From: Alphaproteobacteria bacterium UBA6189
Lineage (GTDB): Bacteria; Pseudomonadota; Alphaproteobacteria; Rickettsiales; UBA3002
Assembly: GCA_002422745.1 (NCBI GenBank)
Contig: DITH01000146.1
Coordinates: forward strand, 1-5,245
DNA length: 5,245 bases
Direction of reading: 5' to 3'
Translations under genes and position numbers: made by a program
Shown here: one piece after another, positions 1-4,269 of the stretch
How positions within the stretch are numbered: position 1 is the first letter of the stretch
Layout of the letters: each line of letters starts with the position of its first letter
Notes under the pieces: model-generated
The model's input: the letters and a program-made list of their open reading frames with translations, nothing else
Databases searched by the model: none
What the model was told of the DNA's origin: nothing

Positions 1-550
1 ACCCGCTATGGCCCAACTTTCCAGATGGTTCCGCTTATCTCACTGACATCACTGGCCTGGTCCCCGTTCGCTCGTCACTACTAGGGGAGTCTCAATTGAT
101 GTCCTTTCCTCCGGCTACTTAGATATTTCAATTCACCGGGTTCGCTTTAATACCCTATGTATTCAGGTATTAATACCTCTCTACTGAGTTCATAAGTCAG
201 TGCTCAGGAATCGCCGCTACATGCGCAGCAGACAGAAATTCCCTGTTTCCAGGATGCCTGTGAGTAAATAAATTTACTCAAGACACACCTAGAGTGATCA
301 TCATTTTCGGTTGCCCGCTCATGATGGTCGCCCGAAGGCACAGGAATAACGTGCCCAGAATCATCGATTTATGACTCTGGATCAGTTGAATCCTAAGAAC
401 TGTATTCTGAACTCAAGAGGTGGGTTGCCCCATTCGGAAATCTTCGGATCAGCGTTTTTTCACAACTTCCCGAAGCTTATCGCAGTGTAACACGTCCTTC
501 ATCGCCTCTTATCGCCAAGGCATTCACCAGATGCCCTTCTCATATTTATC
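1..550 (-). rRNA. rrl: 23S ribosomal RNA, 5' part (cut by the left window edge)
   Basis: Read on the minus strand, this is the 5' domain of 23S rRNA. Conserved stretches in order are GGTGAATGCCTTGGC (minus of about 514-528), GGCGATGAAGGACGTG near 490-507, TTTCCGAATGGGG near 428-440, the helix 10 hairpin (147-173), GAATTGAAATATCTAAGTA near 118-136, and AGTAGTGACGAGCGAACGGGG near 62-82. Aligning GGTGAATGCC to E. coli positions 23-32 puts the mature 5' end at about 550. Only some 300 nt of the normal rRNA core is present, plus an oversized helix 9, so most of the gene lies beyond position 1. The product is the core of the large ribosomal subunit. The 5' end is inferred from alignment and may be off by several bases. 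The usual 16S and tRNA genes are not found upstream. Confidence 0.97.
176..420 (-). other. Intervening sequence enlarging helix 9 of 23S rRNA
   Basis: Between the conserved GGGCAACCC (minus of 422-430) and the helix 10 hairpin (147-173), E. coli has an 18-nt hairpin (131-148). Here about 245 nt fill the same place. The ends pair: AGAGG at 416-420 with CCTCT at 176-180, and TGAACTCA at 408-415 with TGAGTTCA at 185-192, leaving only a CTAC bulge (181-184). Inside are further hairpins: a 10-bp stem 355-364/371-380 with one G-T pair and a 6-nt loop, and an 8-bp AT-rich stem 261-268/273-280 with a 4-nt loop. Alphaproteobacterial 23S genes are known to carry such helix 9 inserts, which RNase III cuts out to leave a 5.8S-like 5' fragment. 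That this one is excised is inference. It contains no convincing ORF. Confidence 0.88.
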
Positions 551-1024
551 TTCAAATCCAAGATCTAGTGCCCAATGGGTAAACCCATGGGCAATATAAA
601 TAATTTTGGCGCTTGATTGATGTATGATCACCCTCACACACAGAGCAAAACAGATTATCGCAAACCATCCTGTGTTCGATGCTTTGAGCGTAGGTGGCTG
701 CGGTTAACCCGTCTCCTGCCATTCGCTTCGCATCCAGGCTGGCTGCCAATAATTGGCTGCACTGGCGCTATGGTGTGAACTAACATTTTCAATCAGCATC
801 AACGTCTTTATGGGTGCTCGCTTCCATCACGGAAGGGGGCTCGCTGGATCGTTTGGGACTTCGGTTAGACAATGAAGCCCAATTGGCTCGACCAACGACC
901 ATAAAGCGCGTTGTAGATACCTATTCACAATTTCATTCAGCAGCGGCGCCAACCAACAAGAATTCTTATCTGGTCACCAGCACTTCCGAGTTTGAAGTCC
1001 GTGTTAGGACCCCTTCGGAAGGGA
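551..1024 (-). other. Long 5' leader of the 23S rRNA transcript, without 16S or tRNA
   Basis: This stretch of about 475 nt lies between the inferred rRNA start site and the mature 23S end, and I see no gene in it on either strand. No tRNA was found: there is no GGTTCGANTCC-type T-arm with a matching acceptor stem. No 16S sequence is present. It holds several hairpins: 1011-1023 (CCCTT/AAGGG) right at the transcript start, 982-998 (ACTTC/GAAGT), 855-880 (seven pairs with one bulged base), and a strong one at 570-592 (GCCCA-ATGGGT against ACCCATGGGC, one bulge) 20 nt before the mature end, which may take part in 23S processing. Short open frames here lack ribosome binding sites and coding character. 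Confidence 0.7.
920..942 (-). promoter_or_regulatory. Possible degenerate boxA-like spacer motif
   Basis: On the minus strand this reads TGCTGAATGAAATTGTGAATAGG (given here in two parts: TGCTGAATGAA and ATTGTGAATAGG). From memory, alphaproteobacterial 16S-23S spacers carry a boxA antitermination region like TGTTCTTTGACATTGTG followed by AATAGG. By hand about 18 of 23 positions agree, best in the right half, while the boxA core itself is poor. A second partial boxA core, TGCTCT, is at 642-647 on the same strand. If real, the motif would be a remnant of a former 16S-23S spacer and could still bind Nus factors. This is weak evidence. Confidence 0.25.
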
Positions 1025-1082
1025 TGGGCGTTATAATAGCGCATCGGGCGCCCTGTCAACGAAGAAAATAAAAATTTTCCAC
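1025..1082 (-). promoter_or_regulatory. rRNA-type sigma-70 promoter with UP element
   Basis: On the minus strand a perfect TTGACA -35 box (plus 1054-1059) is followed by a 17-bp spacer and TTATAA as the -10 box (1031-1036). An AT-rich tract of A and T runs (1064-1078) sits just upstream of the -35, where the alpha subunits of RNA polymerase bind an UP element. The bases after the -10 are CGCCCA, a GC-rich discriminator as in growth-rate and ppGpp controlled rRNA promoters. Transcription would start near 1023-1025 and run into the 23S gene. The plus strand also reads TATAAT at 1032-1037, but has no fitting -35. Confidence 0.8.
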
Positions 1083-1098
1083 AGCCATGTTTTCCACC
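1075..1098 (+). promoter_or_regulatory. Pair of DnaA-box-like sites
   Basis: TTTTCCACA at 1075-1083 fits the DnaA box consensus TTWTNCACA, and TTTTCCACC at 1090-1098 differs from it at the last base. They lie in the same orientation 15 bp apart, overlapping and just upstream of the UP element of the 23S promoter. Two 9-mers can arise by chance, so DnaA binding is only a suggestion. Confidence 0.25.
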
Positions 1099-1101
1099 CC
1101 C

Positions 1102-1113
1102 GCCGCGCGCGGC
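1102..1113. repeat. Perfect 12-bp GC palindrome in the divergent intergenic region
   Basis: GCCGCGCGCGGC is its own reverse complement. It lies between the minus-strand 23S promoter and the plus-strand lipoprotein gene, about 115 bp before the latter's start codon. It may be an operator or a hairpin in RNA, or simply GC-rich sequence. The rest of the region 1114-1228 shows no convincing promoter for the lipoprotein gene; TTGCCC at 1138-1143 is the best, weak, -35 candidate. Confidence 0.3.
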
Positions 1114-1228
1114 AAACCCAAGCATTTCTGCGGCTACTTGCCCTTAACACGCCACGGCGACATTCATCATAGCATGTTTATGTCTGGCCTGCTGAAGTGA
1201 AATACGAACAACAACTGGAGTTTTTTAC

Positions 1229-1477
1229 ATGCACACCACCCCCACCTTTCGCCTTCTCGCCCTCACTGCCCTTTGTGCTGCCCTCACTGCGTGTGGCAAT
1301 ACGAAAGAAGACCGCGCCGCATCCGGCGGCTTGCTGGGCGCAGGCGCTGGCGCCGTCGTAGGCTCCACCGTAGGCGCCCCGGTCACCGGCGCCGCGATTG
1401 GCGCAGGCGTCGGTGCGACCACCGGCGCATTGACCGATAAGGCCGACATCAATCTCGGCGATCCGATCTGGCGCTAA
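1229..1477 (+). CDS. Small glycine-zipper lipoprotein
   Basis: An 82-residue envelope lipoprotein. Residues 1-21 are a signal peptide ending in the lipobox L19-T20-A21-C22, so signal peptidase II would cut before C22, which is then lipidated. Residue +2 is glycine rather than aspartate, which by the enterobacterial Lol rule favours the outer membrane. Residues 33-67 are a dense glycine/alanine stretch with GxxxG-type repeats (GGLLGAGAGAVVG, then GAAIGAGVGATTGAL), as in glycine-zipper proteins, where such segments form tightly packed membrane helices. The tail is short and polar. The ATG is supported by TGGAG at 1216-1220, 8 nt upstream. The gene reads away from the 23S promoter and lies 79 nt before the DUF1328 gene. 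A function cannot be named; related small lipoproteins are often envelope-stress induced (known of the group, not seen here). Confidence 0.87.
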   Translation: MHTTPTFRLLALTALCAALTACGNTKEDRAASGGLLGAGAGAVVGSTVGAPVTGAAIGAGVGATTGALTDKADINLGDPIWR

Positions 1478-1486
1478 GCTATCCCC

Positions 1487-1514
1487 GGCGGCGCGGGTGT
1501 CTGCCTGCGCCGCC
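1487..1514 (+). other. Strong intercistronic hairpin
   Basis: GGCGGCGC at 1487-1494 pairs perfectly with GCGCCGCC at 1507-1514, and GGG/CCT extends the stem to 11 bp (one G-T pair) with a 6-nt loop TGTCTG. No T run follows, so it is not a classic intrinsic terminator. It begins 9 nt after the lipoprotein stop codon and could protect the 3' end of a processed lipoprotein mRNA or lower read-through into the next gene. Confidence 0.55.
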
Positions 1515-1556
1515 GAACTCTCAACCGCCCGCCACTGAACACCGAAGGAGATACCC

Positions 1557-1739
1557 ATGTTAAGCTATGCCGTTACCTTTTTCATTCTCGCCCTGATCGC
1601 CGCCGTCCTCGGTTTTGGTGGTCTGGCCGGTACCCTCACTGAAATCGCCAAAATTTTCGTCGTCGTGTTTGCCGTCCTGTTCGTCGCCAGCCTGATTTAC
1701 GGCATGGTAACGGGCCGCCGCGCCAATCCGCCTATCTAG
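1557..1739 (+). CDS. DUF1328 (UPF0391, YtjA-like) small inner membrane protein
   Basis: A 60-residue protein with two hydrophobic helices, about residues 4-23 and 31-50, joined by a short loop with the family's GFGGLAGT stretch (19-26), and a basic tail GRRANPP. Length, the two-helix plan and this glycine motif match the DUF1328/UPF0391 family, to which E. coli YtjA belongs. The biochemical role of the family is not known; it is frequent in proteobacteria, often near stress genes. The start is well supported: AAGGAG at 1545-1550 lies 6 nt before ATG. It follows the lipoprotein gene on the same strand without a terminator between them and is closed by the terminator at 1759-1796, so the two probably share a transcript. 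Confidence 0.92.
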   Translation: MLSYAVTFFILALIAAVLGFGGLAGTLTEIAKIFVVVFAVLFVASLIYGMVTGRRANPPI

Positions 1740-1758
1740 GTCCCGAATGCACCTAAAT

Positions 1759-1796
1759 AAAACCGCTGCCTTTCTAATGAGAGGTGGCGGTTTTTT
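1759..1796 (+). terminator. Rho-independent terminator after the DUF1328 gene
   Basis: The 5' arm AAAACCGCTGCCTTTC (1759-1774) pairs along its whole length with 1779-1794, with three G-T pairs, around a TAAT loop. It runs directly into TTTTTT (1791-1796), which partly pairs with the leading A run. On the minus strand the same hairpin is followed by TTTTATTT, so it might also stop transcription from the right, although no minus-strand gene ends here. Confidence 0.92.
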
Positions 1797-1835
1797 ATGC
1801 TGGGAAGCGCGCACCAAACCGGCTAACCTTTCCGC

Positions 1836-2606
1836 ATGCATGCGCGTAACAAAGGATTTTCACTCGTCGAGCTGGCCATCGTGCTGGTCATCCTCGGCTT
1901 GCTCGTGGGCGGTGTCCTGGCCGGGCGCTCGCTCATCCGGGCGGCGGAGCTACGCAGCATCAGCACCGACATGGCGCGCTACAAAACCGCCACCATGGCC
2001 TTTCGCGATAAATATTTCGCCCTGCCCGGCGACATCACCAACGCCACCCAGTTCTGGGGAACCGCTGCCACCTGCCCCACCGATTATGCCAACCCCTTTA
2101 CGGGCCAGGCGACCTGCAATGGCGATGGCAGCGGACTGATCAATACCTCGCCATCCGAGATTTTTTACTACTGGCAGCACCTCGCCAATGCGGGACTGAT
2201 CGAGGGCACCTACGACGGGCGCAGCGATCATGCGAGCAGCTCGGCTCACCACAAGGTAGGTACAAATTGCCCGGCCACCGAAATGGATGCGGTGGGGTTT
2301 GAAATCCGCACCGGGGGCAACAAAAATAACGATGGACTCTATTTCGACGGCAATCACGGCACGCACCATTTCCTGATCGGCAAACGCGCTGGTGGCGGGC
2401 ATCTCACCAATGCGTTTTTGCGTGCCGAGGAAGCATGGAATATCGACACCAAACTCGATGACGGCATGCCCGGCAGCGGCAAGTTACGCACCGGGAAAAA
2501 TACCGCCCGGGTGCATTGCGCTACCAGCAACGACCCCGCTACGGCGGAATACCAGTACGGCAGTAGCGAGATTGGTTGTCAGTTCTTCTATCTGGGGGGA
2601 TTTTAA
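1836..2606 (+). CDS. Type IV prepilin-like protein (first of a tandem pair)
   Basis: A 256-residue type IV pilin or pseudopilin-like protein. The leader is seven residues long (MHARNKG); prepilin peptidase would cut after G7 and methylate F8. E12 is the conserved Glu at +5, and residues 8-30 are the hydrophobic helix that anchors and packs the subunit. Then come an amphipathic helix (R31-Y60), the motif FRDKYFALPGD, and a globular part with five cysteines (80, 94, 145, 228, 248); C228/C248 may form a C-terminal disulfide. AWNIDTKLDDGMP near residues 200-212 is a typical motif of these proteins. The start is fixed by an in-frame TAA at 1824-1826. No Shine-Dalgarno sequence is visible, which is odd. 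It starts 39 nt after a terminator, so a promoter is expected close by, but I cannot find a good one. Whether it forms a pilus or belongs to a secretion system cannot be told. Confidence 0.9.
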   Translation: MHARNKGFSLVELAIVLVILGLLVGGVLAGRSLIRAAELRSISTDMARYKTATMAFRDKYFALPGDITNATQFWGTAATCPTDYANPFTGQATCNGDGSGLINTSPSEIFYYWQHLANAGLIEGTYDGRSDHASSSAHHKVGTNCPATEMDAVGFEIRTGGNKNNDGLYFDGNHGTHHFLIGKRAGGGHLTNAFLRAEEAWNIDTKLDDGMPGSGKLRTGKNTARVHCATSNDPATAEYQYGSSEIGCQFFYLGGF

Positions 2607-2607
2607 C

Positions 2608-3360
2608 ATGCGGCGCGGCTTCTCGTTGGTAGAACTGGCGATCGTGCTGGTGATTCTCGGCTTACTGGTGGGCGGCATTCTCGCCGGGCGCTCGCTCATT
2701 CGCGCATCCGAGCTGCGCAGCGTCGGTACCGATCTGCAACGCTACAGCACCGCCATCCACGCCTTTCGCGATAAATATTTCGCCCTGCCCGGCGATATGG
2801 GCAATGCCACCCAATTCTGGGGAACCGCTGCCACCTGCCCGCCCACCACTGCCAACCCTTACACCAGTACTGCCACCTGCAATGGGGATGGTCTGGGCAC
2901 GGTAACCAACAGCGATCTCGAGCAGTATGCTGTCTGGCATCACCTTGCCAATGCGGGATTGATCGAAGGGACGTATAGCGGCGCCGATAGCAGTAACGGC
3001 TACTATGAAGCAGGCGTCAACTGCCCCGTCACCCGGATTGACCGCGTATGCGCTCAGCTACGTCACCGTGGCGTGGTCACGGCAAGTGACAATTATTTTT
3101 ATGAAGGCAGCTACGGCCACGCGTTCAACTATGGCGTCCCTTCCGGCGGTGGTAGCAATACCACAGGATTCTTAAGCGGCGCAGATGCCTGGAATGTTGA
3201 CACTAAAATCGATGACGGCCTGCCCGCCAAAGGTCGCCTCAGCGTGATCGAGAAAACCTTCCGGCCCAACTGCACCACGTCAGCCGATGCGGCACTGGCC
3301 GAATATTGGCTCAGCCAGCCGGGCTCCGATTGCGCCTTCGTGTATAAAACGGGCTACTAA
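2608..3360 (+). CDS. Type IV prepilin-like protein (second of a tandem pair)
   Basis: A 250-residue paralogue of the preceding gene. The ATG at 2608 is one base after the previous stop codon and has GGGGGGA at 2594-2600 as ribosome binding site. It gives the short leader MRRG, with cleavage before F5 and Glu at +5 (E9). The same frame is open upstream to 2392, but that part lies inside the first pilin gene and would bury the leader, so it is not used. Residues 5-95 match residues 8-98 of the first protein at 74 of 91 positions (hand count). After that the two diverge, though the five cysteines (77, 91, 139, 222, 242) keep their places, and AWNVDTKIDDGLP is retained. C148 is an extra, unpaired cysteine. 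Translational coupling to the first gene is likely. Both would be processed by the same peptidase, encoded elsewhere. Confidence 0.9.
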   Translation: MRRGFSLVELAIVLVILGLLVGGILAGRSLIRASELRSVGTDLQRYSTAIHAFRDKYFALPGDMGNATQFWGTAATCPPTTANPYTSTATCNGDGLGTVTNSDLEQYAVWHHLANAGLIEGTYSGADSSNGYYEAGVNCPVTRIDRVCAQLRHRGVVTASDNYFYEGSYGHAFNYGVPSGGGSNTTGFLSGADAWNVDTKIDDGLPAKGRLSVIEKTFRPNCTTSADAALAEYWLSQPGSDCAFVYKTGY

Positions 3361-3695
3361 CGCGCCGCTGCCTGCCCTGGCGCGGGGCGGTGCTCGGCCC
3401 ATTGTTCAAGCGCTTCCCACCAGCGAGCCACCAGCCGTTCGGACTCTTCCAGCTCGCATTGGCCGAACTGTCCTAATGCCTGCATGAGTCGTTCTTTCAG
3501 GATTAGACCTCTTTCCACTTCTAATTCGCGGCTATGCGGCGCATCGTTGAAATGGCCGATCACTGCCTGCTCCGCCGCTGCAATGGATTTCAGATTACCT
3601 TGATAGGGGCAATGGCGGCTGGGGCGCTGTTCCAGCATTTCGCGCTCCCACTGCCAGGCGGGCGCATCCCCTAGTTTTTTCGGTGGTGTGACCAT
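3357..3695 (-). CDS. Hypothetical protein, small, Glu- and Trp-rich
   Basis: I do not recognise this 112-residue protein. It has no signal peptide or membrane segment, is rich in Glu, Arg, Gln and Trp, and looks largely helical from about residue 36 to 102 (for example LEVERGLILKERLMQAL and LEESERLVARWWEALEQW). The N-terminal part has a WQWE motif and a Cys-Pro-Tyr (HCPYQG). It is probably cytosolic. Support for a real gene: the open frame fills the gap between the pilin genes and clpS exactly, and no good plus-strand frame competes. Its TAG overlaps the TAA of the second pilin gene (shared bases 3357-3360), so the two are convergent. Against it: no clear ribosome binding site before the ATG and only a weak promoter candidate (TTGTCA as minus of 3726-3731, then TAAGTA 17 bp on). 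If used, that promoter would give an almost leaderless message. Confidence 0.6.
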   Translation of the reverse strand: MVTPPKKLGDAPAWQWEREMLEQRPSRHCPYQGNLKSIAAAEQAVIGHFNDAPHSRELEVERGLILKERLMQALGQFGQCELEESERLVARWWEALEQWAEHRPAPGQAAAR

Positions 3696-3842
3696 AGCGG
3701 CATACTTAATCCGCTTTTACTTAACTGACAATCCCCTAGTTCGGAAATGACGCACCTTAGCCCTAGCCATCCGGGCCTGCGCGCCCTATATTTGCCTCAT
3801 TCGCTTTTTCATTCGGCGCTTTAACGGAACATTAGGAATTCT

Positions 3843-4253
3843 ATGCGAATCTACGGTTATACGAGGACGGATCATCCGATGCATACCGAGTCAGATATCT
3901 TTCCACGTATGGGTGCTACCGCAAGCGGCACCGGAGGGAATGGGCAGAATCATCCGCAAGGCGACCTGATGGTGGCCGAGCCGAAGACCAAAACCCAGCG
4001 CCCGCCGATGTACAAGGTGGTCCTGCTGAATGATGACTACACGCCAATGGATTTTGTGGTCAGTGTGCTGGAGCAGATTTTTCGCAAAACGCACACCGAC
4101 GCCTTGGAGCTGATGCTCGAAATCCATAACAAAGGGGCGGCCATTGCGGGGATTTATACCCGCGACGTGGCCGAAACCAAGGCCGACCAGGTCATCGAGT
4201 ATGCAAGGATCAACGAGTATCCGCTGCAATGCACTCTGGAACCGGAAAACTAA
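3843..4253 (+). CDS. clpS: ClpS, adaptor of the ClpAP protease (N-end rule)
   Basis: ClpS binds proteins with bulky hydrophobic N-terminal residues and hands them to ClpA for unfolding and degradation in the cytosol. The folded core spans about residues 53-135. It shows the ligand-pocket motif LNDDYTPMDF (N63, D64, D65; M69 at the gatekeeper position) and the matching histidine H95 in MLEIHNKG. The ending AETKADQVIEYARINEYPLQCTLE is typical of the family. The start is uncertain. The ATG at 3843 has AGGA at 3834-3837 five nt upstream and gives 136 residues; ATGs at 3879 and 3909 give 124 and 114; the ATG at 3969, with AAGG 7 nt upstream, gives 94, close to the core alone. Alphaproteobacterial ClpS proteins of about 115-120 residues have a similar Gly-rich tail, so 3909 or 3879 is also plausible. 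The unassigned space 3696-3842 must hold its promoter; none is clear. clpA follows after 16 nt. Confidence 0.95.
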   Translation: MRIYGYTRTDHPMHTESDIFPRMGATASGTGGNGQNHPQGDLMVAEPKTKTQRPPMYKVVLLNDDYTPMDFVVSVLEQIFRKTHTDALELMLEIHNKGAAIAGIYTRDVAETKADQVIEYARINEYPLQCTLEPEN

Positions 4254-4269
4254 AAAGAAAAGGCTTCGC

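Noticed and set aside
552..749. 65-codon minus-strand frame just upstream of 23S
   Set aside because: It is inside the rRNA leader, ends at the mature 23S end, and shows no family feature.
551..1024. Spacer tRNA-Ile or tRNA-Ala
   Set aside because: I read both strands for T-arm motifs (GGTTCGANTCC type) with a fitting acceptor stem and CCA end; the few partial hits, such as TTCGATG near 675 and TTCAAATCC near 551, lack matching stems.
814..1071. 85-codon open frame on the plus strand (and a 62-codon one at 937-1125 on the minus strand)
   Set aside because: They lie in the 23S leader and promoter, have no convincing ribosome binding site, and the translations look like random sequence.
1487..1514. 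Intrinsic terminator between the lipoprotein and DUF1328 genes
   Set aside because: The stem is strong but no T run follows it; a much better terminator lies after the DUF1328 gene.
2392..2607. 72-residue N-terminal extension of the second pilin
   Set aside because: It overlaps the end of the first pilin gene in another frame and would place the prepilin leader inside the protein; the ATG at 2608 has a ribosome binding site and a proper short leader.
3030..3110. Compensating frameshifts in the second pilin
   Set aside because: The +1 frame gives a plausible strand-like stretch (YALSYVTVA), and the in-frame sequence is unusually basic with an extra Cys. But the in-frame DRVCAQLRHRG aligns acceptably with DAVGFEIRTGG of the first copy, so no shift is needed.
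3797..3815. Direct repeat TCATTCG twice, 12 bp apart, upstream of clpS
   Set aside because: Only 7 bp long; too short to call an operator without conservation data.
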